A stretch of DNA of 64,000 nt from Nannocystis sp. GTDB lineage: Bacteria; Myxococcota_A; Polyangia; Nannocystales; Nannocystaceae. The notes under the pieces were generated by a model. It ran no database searches. It was not told the origin of the DNA and saw only the letters and a list, made by a program, of their open reading frames with translations. Below are positions 40,577-49,133 of this stretch, in pieces. Position numbers and translations under genes: made by a program. Where the stretch lies: positions 124,001 to 188,000 of the forward strand of contig JADJRG010000023.1 in assembly GCA_016712315.1 (NCBI GenBank). Direction: 5' to 3'. Positions within the stretch are counted from its first letter, which is position 1, and the number at the start of each line of letters is the position of its first letter.

Positions 40577-41449
40577 CTACAGCGAGCGCGCCGCGAACGT
40601 ATCGCAGGCGGCCACCTCGCCGCGCTCGAGCCCGGTCCGCAGCCACCGAGCCCGCTGCGCGCTGGTCCCGTGCGAGAAGCTCTCTGGACGCACCCGCCCG
40701 CTCCCCGCGCGTTGCAGCGCGTCGTCCCCGATCGCCGCGGCTGCGGCCAGCGCCTCCTCGACGTCGCCCACCTCGAGGATCCCCCGCTGCGCCGCCGCGT
40801 GCGCCCAGATCCCGGCGAAACAGTCCGCTTGCAGCTCCACCCGCACCGCGTCGCCCTCGGCCCCGCGCTCGCGCCCGCGCCGCGGCGTCACCCCGCTCGC
40901 CGCGAGCAGCTCCTGCACGTGGTGGCCGATCTCATGGCCGATCACGTACGCCTGCGCAAAATCGCCCGGAGCCCCTAAACGGCCGCGCAGCTCCTTATAG
41001 AAGCCGAGATCGATGTACACCTGCCGATCGCCCGGGCAATAGAACGGCCCCATCGCCGCCTCCCCCAGGCCGCACGCGCTCGCCGTCGCCCCGGTGAAGA
41101 GCACCAGCTTCGCGCGCTCGTACGTCCAGCCCTCGCGCCTGAAGATCCCCGTCCAGGTGTCCTGAAGGTCATCCAGCACGAAGCCCACGAAGCGCGCGAG
41201 CAGCTCGTCCGGGGCCGCCACCGCCGCCCTCTCACCGCCGCTCATCGCCGGATCACGCGGCGCCTCCTCCACCGTGAAGAACAAGTAATAGGCGCCCGCC
41301 AGCACCAGCAGGATCCACCCGTACTTCGTGCGCAGCGCCAGGCTCAGCAGCAAACCAACCGGCGCGCCGCCGCCGCCGCCGCTTCGGGGCGCTCGCGCCC
41401 CCCGCCGATCGATCAAGTCACGGCTCTGATGGCCCGGGTCCCAACGCAT
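40577..41449 (-). CDS. YpfJ-type neutral zinc metallopeptidase
   Basis: About 290 aa. The family signature is clear: MRWDPGHQSRDLIDRRG at the N-terminus, a membrane segment (YGWILLVLAGAYYLFF), ACGLGEAAMGPFYCPGDRQ, YVIGHEIGHHVQELL (zinc HEIGHH) and RVELQADCFAGIWAH (third ligand region). Start ATG 41449 is favoured because family members begin MRW; ATG 41461 is 4 codons upstream. The substrate is unknown. It is probably co-transcribed with the PNGase F-like gene. Confidence 0.9.
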   Translation of the reverse strand: MRWDPGHQSRDLIDRRGARAPRSGGGGGAPVGLLLSLALRTKYGWILLVLAGAYYLFFTVEEAPRDPAMSGGERAAVAAPDELLARFVGFVLDDLQDTWTGIFRREGWTYERAKLVLFTGATASACGLGEAAMGPFYCPGDRQVYIDLGFYKELRGRLGAPGDFAQAYVIGHEIGHHVQELLAASGVTPRRGRERGAEGDAVRVELQADCFAGIWAHAAAQRGILEVGDVEEALAAAAAIGDDALQRAGSGRVRPESFSHGTSAQRARWLRTGLERGEVAACDTFAARSL

Positions 41450-41910
41450 CGCCGCCACCATACCGCCTCGCGCCCGCCTCGGCCACCGCGGTGAGCCGCC
41501 GCCGATCGCGCACTCATAGCATTAAGTGCCAGCATTTCTGGGGAAAATACGCCTATTGACCGCCCAGACCCACGACGATCGCGCGCGACCGCGCCGGCGA
41601 CAATCACCTACACTCTCCGTAATACTCCCATCACGTCAGCACTCTCATGACTACGCCCACACGATGACGATATGTCCACATGCAGGGTGTCCGAATTGTT
41701 TGCGCGCGGCGTGCCCCTGCCCGCGGTCGCCGCCCCCCAGACTCACTGGATTGACGCCCTTAGGCCCCAATTAAACGTCGTTCTGCGTCATCGACGAGCG
41801 CCCACCGAGGCCGTTCTATCTCCAGAGGAGGACAGTTCTTGAGACACTTGGAGGCCTGTACTTTGAAAGTGTCTTAGTAGTCGGTCGACTGAGCGGGGGG
41901 AGTAGCAGGG
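41450..41910. other. Intergenic region with lower G+C and short inverted repeats
   Basis: About 460 bases between divergent genes, visibly less G+C-rich than the flanks. It should hold promoters for both. A GCACT/AGTGC inverted pair (41510-41514, 41525-41529) and a longer one at 41842-41874 are seen. An 82-codon frame at 41526-41774 has no coding character. Nothing else recognised. Confidence 0.5.
41842..41874 (+). promoter_or_regulatory. Inverted repeat in leader of the DUF4388 gene
   Basis: AGACACTT (41842-41849) is exactly complementary to AAGTGTCT (41867-41874), with 17 bases between. In RNA the stem could extend by G-U and U-A pairs. It ends 36 bases before the GTG start at 41911. It could be an operator or a leader hairpin. 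Confidence 0.5.
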
Positions 41911-42804
41911 GTGTCACAAACTACGAAAACTGACCAGAGTAGCTCGGTGACCACGCAGTCCAGGCGAGTGATCTTGGCCGGCGCGCTCGACGACATCAGC
42001 CTGCCCACGCTCCTCCAGCTCGTCCAAATGGAGGCCCTCTCCGGCTGGATCGACGTCCGCGGCCGCGGCTCGATCGCCCTGATCAAGGGCCACGTCGTCG
42101 AGGCCCGCGCCGGCAAGCTCAGCGGCGTCGAAGGCCTGCGCGAGCTGCTCTTTGGCGAGGGTGGCGCCTTCGTCGTCTCCCGCGGCGAGCCGATCGCCTC
42201 CGACTCGATCGAGTGCGTCCCCTTCGCGGTGATGGACGCCTGCCGCCTGCAAGACGAGTGGGCGCGGCTCGGCGGCAAGATCCTCCGCCTCCGCGGCGGC
42301 GCCACCTGGAAGCCCACCGGCGCCCCCGCCGACCTCGTGCTCTCCACCTTGGACGGCGTACGCTCGCTCGCCGAGCTGATCCAGGCCAGCGGCGCCCCCG
42401 CCACCCTCGTCCTCGACGCCATCATCGACGCCATGGAGGTCGGCCTGCTCGAGCAGATCGGCGCCAAGGTGCTGCCGATCCGCCAACGCGAGCCCGACCC
42501 CGAGCCGCTGTGGCCCACGCCGCCGCTCGCCGCGCCGCCGCTCACCCCGCCGCCGCTCGCCCCGCCCACCGTCACCAGCGCCGCGCCGGCGCCACCTCCG
42601 ACCCCGGACGCCGCCTGGGAGGAAGACATCGACCCCAACGAGGATCTCGAGGCGCTGCTCAGCCGCGCCCGCAAGCACCTCAAGGAGCGCGACTTCAACG
42701 CCGCCGAGGCGCTCTTCCTCCGCGCCCTCGCCCGCAGCCCCGGCGATCGAGTCATCCAGCAGAACCTCCGCCGGATCGCCCACCTCCGCGGAGGCGGCGC
42801 GTGA
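41911..42804 (+). CDS. DUF4388 (PATAN-like) signalling protein
   Basis: A 297-aa protein. Residues ~22-120 form a DUF4388 domain (LAGALDDISLPTLLQLVQME, GWIDVRGRGSIALIKG, GLRELLFGEGGAFVV), a fold common in myxobacterial motility and signalling proteins. Residues ~125-190 look like a second, winged-helix-like part (LVLSTLDGVRSLAELIQAS). A Pro-rich linker leads to a TPR-like helical tail (LSRARKHLKERDFNAAEALF). GTG 41911 follows a GGGGGAG stretch. It is the first gene of the block with roadblock, protoglobin and kinase. Confidence 0.8.
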   Translation: MSQTTKTDQSSSVTTQSRRVILAGALDDISLPTLLQLVQMEALSGWIDVRGRGSIALIKGHVVEARAGKLSGVEGLRELLFGEGGAFVVSRGEPIASDSIECVPFAVMDACRLQDEWARLGGKILRLRGGATWKPTGAPADLVLSTLDGVRSLAELIQASGAPATLVLDAIIDAMEVGLLEQIGAKVLPIRQREPDPEPLWPTPPLAAPPLTPPPLAPPTVTSAAPAPPPTPDAAWEEDIDPNEDLEALLSRARKHLKERDFNAAEALFLRALARSPGDRVIQQNLRRIAHLRGGGA

Positions 42805-42864
42805 GCGAGATCTACCCCCACAGACGCGAAGACTCGGCCGCGAGCGCCGTGTTAGCGTCCCACC

Positions 42865-43281
42865 ATGTCTAGTCAGGGCATCGAGGCACAAGTGACCGCC
42901 CTGCTCGCCGGCATGAACGCCATGGGCGGCTACCAGCTCTCCCTCGTCTGCACCGATCAGGGCCTGCTGGTCGCCTCCGCGGGCGAGCTCGTCCGCTCTG
43001 AGATCGCCGCCGGCCTCACCAGCCTCTTCGACGAGATCGTCGGCCGCGCCGGCCGCGACCTCGCCCTCACCCAGATCGACGAGCTCACCCTCTCCGACGC
43101 TGGCGCCGGCCGCTTCGTGATCCGCCCGCTCAACAGCGGCGAGAGCCCGCGCCTCTTCTTGGTCGTCCAGGTCCCCCGCGACGCCTCATGGCGGCGCAAC
43201 ACCAACCTCGTCGCCCGCAAGCTGCTCGCGATCTTAAGCCACCTCCTGCCGAGCCCGAGCGAGCCCGAGCACCCGCGATGA
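42865..43281 (+). CDS. Roadblock/LC7-domain protein (MglB-like)
   Basis: A 138-aa protein with a roadblock/LC7 fold: GMNAMGGYQLSLVCTDQGLL, then VASAGELVRSEIAAGLTSLFD and a C-terminal helix. Roadblock proteins regulate small GTPases such as MglA in myxobacteria, or serve as sensor scaffolds. No Ras-like GTPase is visible in the window. It follows the DUF4388 gene by 60 bases, a pairing seen in signalling modules. Confidence 0.85.
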   Translation: MSSQGIEAQVTALLAGMNAMGGYQLSLVCTDQGLLVASAGELVRSEIAAGLTSLFDEIVGRAGRDLALTQIDELTLSDAGAGRFVIRPLNSGESPRLFLVVQVPRDASWRRNTNLVARKLLAILSHLLPSPSEPEHPR

Positions 43282-43290
43282 TCGATCACC

Positions 43291-43313
43291 GGGGCGCCTA
43301 CGCCGGGCGCCCC
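43291..43313 (+). other. GC-rich hairpin between roadblock and protoglobin genes
   Basis: GGGGCGCC (43291-43298) pairs perfectly with GGCGCCCC (43306-43313) around a 7-base loop. No T tract follows, so I read it as an intra-operon stem rather than a terminator. Confidence 0.45.
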
Positions 43314-43361
43314 CAGGCCAGGGATGGCGCGTGACCAGCAACACCAAACCCGAGGCCCCCC

Positions 43362-43907
43362 ATGAGCACCCACCACGACATCTACAGCACCCTCAAGGAC
43401 TTCATCGGCTTCACCGACGCCGACGCCGAGCACCTCACCGCCCTCGCCCCGATCTTCGCCCAGTACGGCGCCGAGATCACCGACGGCTTCTACGCCCAGC
43501 TCCTCCAGCGAGAGGACGCCGCCGCCTTGCTCGAGGGCCAGGTCGATCGGCTCAAGCGCACCCACACCCGCTGGATGGGCGAGCTCTTCGCCGGCGAGTA
43601 CGGCGAGGCCTATTTTGAGAACCGCTGGAAGATCGGCCTCGCCCACGTCCGCGTCGGCGTCAAGCCTTGGTACGTCGAGGCCGTCACCAGCTACCTGCGC
43701 GCCGCCGGCCTCACCGCCCTCCAGCGCGAGGTCAAGGACCCCGAGCTGCTCGCCGCCCGCGCCGCCAGCTTGATCAAGATCCTCGACCTCGACCTCATGA
43801 TCATCAACCTCGCCTACGGAGAGGAGCGCCTCGATCGCCTCTCGAGCTTCACGGGCATGAGCCGCAAGCTGCTCGAGCGCTGCGTCAGCCAGGCGCGGGC
43901 GAAGTGA
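43362..43907 (+). CDS. Protoglobin-like heme sensor
   Basis: A 181-aa single-domain protoglobin / globin-coupled-sensor-type protein (IYSTLKDFIGFTDADAEHL; PIFAQYGAEITDGFYAQL; THTRWMGELFAGEYG). The proximal heme His is in WKIGLAHVRVGVKPWYVE. No output domain is attached. It ends 52 bases before a PAS-rich hybrid kinase, suggesting that it binds O2, CO or NO and signals to that kinase (inference). ATG 43362 fits the family start. Confidence 0.88.
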   Translation: MSTHHDIYSTLKDFIGFTDADAEHLTALAPIFAQYGAEITDGFYAQLLQREDAAALLEGQVDRLKRTHTRWMGELFAGEYGEAYFENRWKIGLAHVRVGVKPWYVEAVTSYLRAAGLTALQREVKDPELLAARAASLIKILDLDLMIINLAYGEERLDRLSSFTGMSRKLLERCVSQARAK

Positions 43908-43959
43908 TCGCCGCGCCCAGCGTCCAGCCCAGCCACCCTCCACCCGATCAGGAGCCGCG

Positions 43960-46900
43960 ATGAGCCACGCAGCGCTCGGCGACGCCGTGCTCTTCTTCCA
44001 GACCGACGCCGAGGGCCGCCTCACGCGCCTCAGCGAGGCCGCCGCGTGGCTGCTCGGCGCCCCGCCGACGGATCTGCTCGGCGCCCACTGGCAGACCTTG
44101 CTCCGGCCCGCCTCAGCCGCCGCGCTCCGCGAGCTGAGCGCCAGGAACGCCGGCCACGCCAGCTCGCAGCAGCACGAGGTCGTCGTCGAGCACCCCGACG
44201 GCGGCACCCGCAACCTGCTCGTCACCTTCCGAGTCATGCACGGCCCCGGCGGCGAGGAGCGCGGCATCGAAGGGCTCGCCGTCGACGTCACGACGCAGCG
44301 CCAGGAGGTCGACACCCTCCGTCAGCGCCTCGACGGCCTGCGCGGCGCCTTTGACTGCGCCGGCGTCGGCATCGGCGAATTCGACCCGGAGATCGGCTGG
44401 CTCGCCGTCAACCCGGAGCTCGCGCGCCTGCTCGGCCGCCCCGCCGCCGCCCTGCTCGGCGCCTCGCCGCTCGCCGCCTGCGCCCCCGAGGATCGCCCCC
44501 GCCTCCGCGCCCTCATCGCCGACATCGTCGACGGCCAACGCACCCGCTTCTCCCTCGAGATCCGCCTGCTCCGCCACGATCACCCCTCCTTGTGGGTCGA
44601 CCTCCAGGTCTCCCGAGAGCGCCCCGATCAGCCCTTCATCGCCGTCATCGAGGACATCCAGGCCCGCCATCAAGCGGAGCTCGGCGCCGCGATCCGCAGC
44701 GCCGAGCTCGCCGCGATCCGGCGCGCCCAGCAGCTCTTGCTCCTCGACCCGCTGCCCGAGCAAGAGCTGATCTTCGGCGATCTGCTCGGCTCCCTCGTCG
44801 CCCTCACCGGCGCCGAGATCGGCCTGCTCGCCGAGCGCACCGACGCCGACGACGAAGTGAGCGGCCGGATCGTCGCCATCCGCAGCATCCACCACGGCCG
44901 CATCGCCCCCTCCGCCGCGATCGACCGCTGCTATTTCGATGTCCTCCTCGAGACGACGACGGCCGCCCACGAGCGCGTGGTCGTGCTCGACGACGGCGCC
45001 CTCCTCTTCGGCCAGCCGATCGCCTTCGGGGACGGCACCATCGGCGCGATCGCCCTCAAGATCCCCGCGGATCGCCTCGATCCAGGCCGCATCGCCACCC
45101 TCCGCCTGATGGCCCCCGCCTTCGGCCAGCTCCTCGGCGACTACCGCGCCGTCGACGCGCGCAGCCGCGCCCACAGCCTGCTCTCAGAGCGCGAAGAAGA
45201 GGCCCGTCAGCTCGCCCAGATCGTCAGCCAGATCGACAACGCCGTGCTGCTCGGCGACTCGCACGGGCGGATCCGCTGGGTGAACACCAGCTTCTCCCAG
45301 ATCTTCGGCTACACCCTCGAAGAGGCGCGCGGACGCTGCCCCCGCGCCCTGCTCGACGGCCCCCACAGCGACCCGGCGATCTGGAAGCGCTTCGACGAGG
45401 CCGCCCGCGGCGTCGGCCACTTCCGCGCCAACATCACCCTGCACGCCAAGGGCGGCGCGCCGCGCTGGGTCGAGGTCGAGGGCCAAATGGTCACCGACAC
45501 CGACGGCGTGCCCTGCTTGATGGCGCTGATCCGCGACCGAAGCGCCTTCCGGGCCGCCGAAGAGCGCTTCATCGAGAGCGAGGCCCGCCTCCGCGCCATC
45601 GGCGACGCCCACGACGGCATCGCGATCCGCCAGGTCATCTTCTCCGCCCACGGCTCACGCCACGTCTACGCCAGCGCCGGCGCCGCCGCCCTCTGGGACT
45701 GCGACGGCGAGCTCACCGACGTCGACCCCGTCGACCTGCTCGCCCGCGTCCCCGAGTACGACCGCCGCGCCGTGATCGAGGCAGGCGTCGCCGACTGGGC
45801 CGCCGGGCGCCCCGTCCACGCCGAGATCCCGATCCAATTGCGGGGCGGCGGCACCCGCTGGATCAGCATGAACGCCGCCCCCCGCCGCCTCGCCAACGGC
45901 GCCTTGATCTGGGACACGATCGACATCGACATCACCTCCCGCAAGGCCCTCGAGTCCTCCCTCCGCGAGGCCATGCAGCAGGCCGAGGCCGCCAACCGCG
46001 CCAAGAGCATGTTCCTCGCCCACGTCAGCCACGAGCTGCGCACCCCTCTCAACGGCATCCTCGGCCTCACCGAGCTGCTGCTCGACGAGCCGCTGCCCGC
46101 CGGCCTCAACGAGCGCCTCGAGATCGTCCACCGCTCAGGCGAGTGGCTGCTCGACCTCGTCAACGACCTCCTCGACTTCGCCCGCATCGAGGCGGGCAAG
46201 CTCGCGATCGAGCCCGCGCCCTTCGAGATCGAGCGTGAATTTGGCCACGCCCTCAAGTCCTTCGCCGTGCGAGCCCGCCGCAAGGGCCTCAGCCTCGCCC
46301 TCGAGCTCGCCACGGACCTGAAGTGCGAATACATCGGCGACCGCGCCCGCCTCCGCCAGATCGTCGCCAACCTCGTCGGCAACGCGATCAAATTCACCGA
46401 GGCGGGCGGCGTCTTCATCACCGTCGAGGCCCGCCCCTCCGGCGACACTGAGGTCGACCTCCGCGTCCGCGTCCGCGACACCGGCATCGGCGTGCCACGA
46501 GAGCGTCAGGCCAGGATCTTCGAGCCGTTCGAGCAAGGCGACCTGACCACGGGCCGCCGCTACGGCGGCACCGGCCTCGGCCTGGCGATCTGCACCCGCC
46601 TGATCGCGATGATGGGCGGATCGATCGGCGTCGACAGCGTCCCTGGCCAAGGCTCGACCTTCTGGTTCACCGTCCGTCTGCGCGCCAGCGACGGCGCCCC
46701 GACCATCGCGGAGCGCAACAACGAGCTCGCGCGCGCCCTCTGGCACTCGGATCTCCGCGCCCACGTCGTCCCATGCGGCGACGCGCCCGCGTTGATCGCG
46801 ACGCTCACCCGCTGGGGCGTCGAGATCGTCGCCGACGAGCGCGGCGCCTACGATCTCGCCCTCATCGACGCCACCGGCGCCCCCCTCCGCCACAGCATCG

Positions 46901-47802
46901 AGTCTGTACGCAGCACCGGCTTTCGCGGCCCGATCCTCGCCATCTCCGACGCCCTCGCCCCGCGCGAGGAGCTCGCCGCGGATCCCGAGATCTCGACCGT
47001 ACTGCGCCCCTACACCCCCTCGGAGCTGCTGAGCCGGATCGTCCGCCTGCTCCGCCACCACCCCGCCATCAACGCCCCCCTGACCGCACGGATCCCGAGC
47101 TTCCGCGTGCTCGTCGCCGAGGACAACGAGGTCAACCAGATCGTCGCGGGCGACCTCCTCAGCCGCGCCGGCCACGAGCTGCGGGTCGTCGCCGACGGCG
47201 CCGCCGCGCTCGAGATCAGCCAGCGCGAGTACTTCGATCTCATCCTCATGGACATCCAAATGGACGGCATGGACGGGATCGCCGCCACCGAGGCGATCCG
47301 CGCCCGCGAGCAGGGAGGCCCGCGCGTGCCGATCATCGGCCTCACCGCCCACGCCATGCCGGACGACATCGAGCGCTGCAAGGCCGCCGGCATGGACAGC
47401 GTGATCACCAAGCCCTTCCGCATCGCCACCCTCTACCAAGCCTTGGGCGAGCTCGCCGGCCAGCTCACACCTGCCCCTTCGGCCATCCTCGGGCGCGTCG
47501 GCGGAGACCGACAATTGCTCGCCCAGATCGCCGAGATCTTCGCGCGCACCGCCCCGCCGATCCTCACCGAGCTCCGCCAAGCGATCGCGGCTGGCGACGC
47601 CCAGATCGTCGTCAGCCGCGCGCACCGCCTCGCCGGCGCCGTCGCCAATTTCGACGCCCTCGAGGCCCTAGGAGCCGCCCGACGCCTCGAAGAGCTCGCC
47701 CGCCAGGGCCACCTCACCGGCGCCGACGCCGCCCTACGCCGCCTCGAAGCCGCCGTCGACGCTTTAATCGCCGCCCTCGCCCAGCTCAGCGCTCCCACCT
47801 AA
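43960..47802 (+). CDS. Hybrid sensor histidine kinase with multiple PAS, receiver and Hpt domains
   Basis: A 1280-aa phosphorelay protein without obvious membrane segments. In order: PAS domains (about 1-115 and 125-240), a GAF-like region (260-400), two more PAS (about 415-530, GDSHGRIRWVNTSFSQIFG; and 545-665), HisKA with His near 690 (LAHVSHELRTPLNGILGL), HATPase (NLVGNAIKFTEAGG; GTGLGLAICTRL), a degenerate receiver-like segment (about 930-1030), a complete receiver (VLVAEDNEVNQIVAG; Asp near 1095 in LILMDIQMDGMDG), and Hpt (VSRAHRLAGAVANFDA, His near 1220). It can pass phosphate to a separate regulator not found here. Its stop overlaps the convergent peptidase tail by 17 bases. Confidence 0.92.
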   Translation: MSHAALGDAVLFFQTDAEGRLTRLSEAAAWLLGAPPTDLLGAHWQTLLRPASAAALRELSARNAGHASSQQHEVVVEHPDGGTRNLLVTFRVMHGPGGEERGIEGLAVDVTTQRQEVDTLRQRLDGLRGAFDCAGVGIGEFDPEIGWLAVNPELARLLGRPAAALLGASPLAACAPEDRPRLRALIADIVDGQRTRFSLEIRLLRHDHPSLWVDLQVSRERPDQPFIAVIEDIQARHQAELGAAIRSAELAAIRRAQQLLLLDPLPEQELIFGDLLGSLVALTGAEIGLLAERTDADDEVSGRIVAIRSIHHGRIAPSAAIDRCYFDVLLETTTAAHERVVVLDDGALLFGQPIAFGDGTIGAIALKIPADRLDPGRIATLRLMAPAFGQLLGDYRAVDARSRAHSLLSEREEEARQLAQIVSQIDNAVLLGDSHGRIRWVNTSFSQIFGYTLEEARGRCPRALLDGPHSDPAIWKRFDEAARGVGHFRANITLHAKGGAPRWVEVEGQMVTDTDGVPCLMALIRDRSAFRAAEERFIESEARLRAIGDAHDGIAIRQVIFSAHGSRHVYASAGAAALWDCDGELTDVDPVDLLARVPEYDRRAVIEAGVADWAAGRPVHAEIPIQLRGGGTRWISMNAAPRRLANGALIWDTIDIDITSRKALESSLREAMQQAEAANRAKSMFLAHVSHELRTPLNGILGLTELLLDEPLPAGLNERLEIVHRSGEWLLDLVNDLLDFARIEAGKLAIEPAPFEIEREFGHALKSFAVRARRKGLSLALELATDLKCEYIGDRARLRQIVANLVGNAIKFTEAGGVFITVEARPSGDTEVDLRVRVRDTGIGVPRERQARIFEPFEQGDLTTGRRYGGTGLGLAICTRLIAMMGGSIGVDSVPGQGSTFWFTVRLRASDGAPTIAERNNELARALWHSDLRAHVVPCGDAPALIATLTRWGVEIVADERGAYDLALIDATGAPLRHSIESVRSTGFRGPILAISDALAPREELAADPEISTVLRPYTPSELLSRIVRLLRHHPAINAPLTARIPSFRVLVAEDNEVNQIVAGDLLSRAGHELRVVADGAAALEISQREYFDLILMDIQMDGMDGIAATEAIRAREQGGPRVPIIGLTAHAMPDDIERCKAAGMDSVITKPFRIATLYQALGELAGQLTPAPSAILGRVGGDRQLLAQIAEIFARTAPPILTELRQAIAAGDAQIVVSRAHRLAGAVANFDALEALGAARRLEELARQGHLTGADAALRRLEAAVDALIAALAQLSAPT

Positions 47803-48676
47803 CCAACCCTACGTCGCCGCGCGCCCGCGCCCGCGCCACGATCGCCCCCAGATCGAAGCAGCGCTGCGGCTCCGCGCTCGAGCTCCGTCCACGCTCGCGC
47901 CCCCGCTGCCAGCCCCACGTCTGCGTCTCCACCTTAAAGACCGGCGCCTCGGCGCCATCGCCGGCGATCTGCCCGCTATCCACCCCGAGGCTGATCACCG
48001 CGTCCAACGGCCCCGCCGCGCGCGCCGCCGCCAGCAACGCCGAGATCCCCGCCTCGACCTCCGCGAGCGGCCGATAACGGCCGGCCAGCGCCTCCTTCGC
48101 CTCGCGTTCAAGCGGTATCAAGCCCGCCACCACCTCGATCGTCTGCGCCCCGTCCGCCGCGCGATATCGGTCAATCCAGCGCAAGACCTCGCCCGCAGGC
48201 CCCACAAGCAGCGCCTCACGGCCCCCGATCCGCGCCGCCCCAGGCGACGCCAGCGCGATCATCGAATCGATCGCCTCGGCGTCGCTGATAAACGCCGCCG
48301 ACGGGTTGTCACAAACCCCCTCAAAGGGCCCGAACCCGGAGATCAACAGCCGCCGATCCTGCGGCCCCGCCAGCAGCTCGCGGCAGAGGAGCGACCCCAA
48401 CACCCGCCCGATCATCTCCAAGTTCACAGCCCGCGCGAACAGCCGAGGCGAACCCGCCGCCGCCGCCGAGCAGGCGTGATCGGGCGGCACATGCAAAAAC
48501 CCCACACGAGTCTGCGCCGCCAGCAGCCCCTCGCGCCGCGCCATGAGCAGGTCGGCGAACAGCGCCCCACAAAAAAATCCGCCTGGATCCGCCCCAAGGC
48601 GCAACCAGGCCCGCTCCCCCCCGCTCGCCCGTACAGCCGCCCGCAGAGAGAAAAGATCCTCGTGCTCCACCCCCAC
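47786..48676 (-). CDS. Pyroglutamyl-peptidase-like protein, apparently circularly permuted
   Basis: A 296-aa protein resembling C15 pyroglutamyl peptidase I (removes N-terminal pyroglutamate) but with the halves in reversed order. Residues ~8-100 match the family's C-terminal half: GGFFCGALFADLLM gives the Cys (Cys36) and TRVGFLHVPPDHA the His (His62). The 26-residue spacing is close to the 24 of the classical enzyme. Residues ~108-260 match its N-terminal half: LLISGFGPFEGVCDNPSAAF (family GFxPFGG...NPS) and DAVISLGVDSGQ before a Glu region (GAEAPVFKVETQT). A short helix and linker join the native C- and N-termini. GTG 48676 is fixed by an in-frame TGA just upstream. Specificity is inferred. 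Confidence 0.75.
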   Translation of the reverse strand: MGVEHEDLFSLRAAVRASGGERAWLRLGADPGGFFCGALFADLLMARREGLLAAQTRVGFLHVPPDHACSAAAAGSPRLFARAVNLEMIGRVLGSLLCRELLAGPQDRRLLISGFGPFEGVCDNPSAAFISDAEAIDSMIALASPGAARIGGREALLVGPAGEVLRWIDRYRAADGAQTIEVVAGLIPLEREAKEALAGRYRPLAEVEAGISALLAAARAAGPLDAVISLGVDSGQIAGDGAEAPVFKVETQTWGWQRGRERGRSSSAEPQRCFDLGAIVARARARGDVGLVRWER

Positions 48677-49061
48677 AAGGTCTCAGCCCGCCCCGCCGAT
48701 CGCAACAACGATCTGCGCCGAGCGGGCCGAGGAGGCGAACAACGAGGCGAACAACGAGACGAAGCGACCAAACAACGCCGACCCGGGGGCGACCCGGGCC
48801 GGCGAAGCGCACACGAGGGGGCGAACCCACGCACACGCACGACCTAAGAGCGACGAACAGACGAACAGACGAACAGACGCACCACGAAGCGGCCAGCGGC
48901 CGACCACACCAAGGGAGTGTCTAGGCCTCCACGTTCAATTGCCCTGCGCAGCAAAAACTTCTGCCCTTGTCGCAGCCCTGTCGCTCACGCGTGGGGTTCT
49001 CAGCCCCCGCCCCCGGACAATGAGCCCCCAACCGCGTCTCACCCCGTAGCCGTTTGATCGT
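48677..49061. other. Intergenic region with short tandem repeats
   Basis: About 385 bases with no convincing gene on either strand. It contains two tandem copies of GAGGCGAACAAC (48732-48755) and three of GACGAACA (48852-48875), both of the A-rich GAAC type. It must carry the promoter of the permuted peptidase gene. Composition is less G+C-rich at its right end. Confidence 0.55.
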
Positions 49062-49104
49062 ACAAAAAAACAACGCCCGGGGCTCGCAGTACGAGCGCCG
49101 GGCG
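49062..49104 (-). terminator. Strong Rho-independent terminator
   Basis: Two 13-base arms (49074-49086 and 49092-49104) match at 12 of 13 positions around a CAGTA loop. On the minus strand they are followed by seven T (A run at 49064-49070). It ends the lipoprotein gene 50207-49134. Confidence 0.88.
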
Positions 49105-49133
49105 CCTCCTTGTCGCCGCGATCGCGGCGCGAA

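Noticed and set aside
41526..41774. 82-codon frame in the 41.5-41.9 kb intergenic region
   Set aside because: No coding bias, no homology pattern, and it sits where promoters are expected.
48732..48875. Short GAAC-type tandem repeats as a CRISPR-like array
   Set aside because: Units of 8 and 12 bp without spacers; no cas genes.
48683..48907. Upstream frame ending AQIVVAIGGAG as a lost N-terminal half of the peptidase
   Set aside because: The rest of that frame is Phe/Ser/Arg-rich without GFxPF or NPS; the real N-half motifs lie downstream in the main frame.
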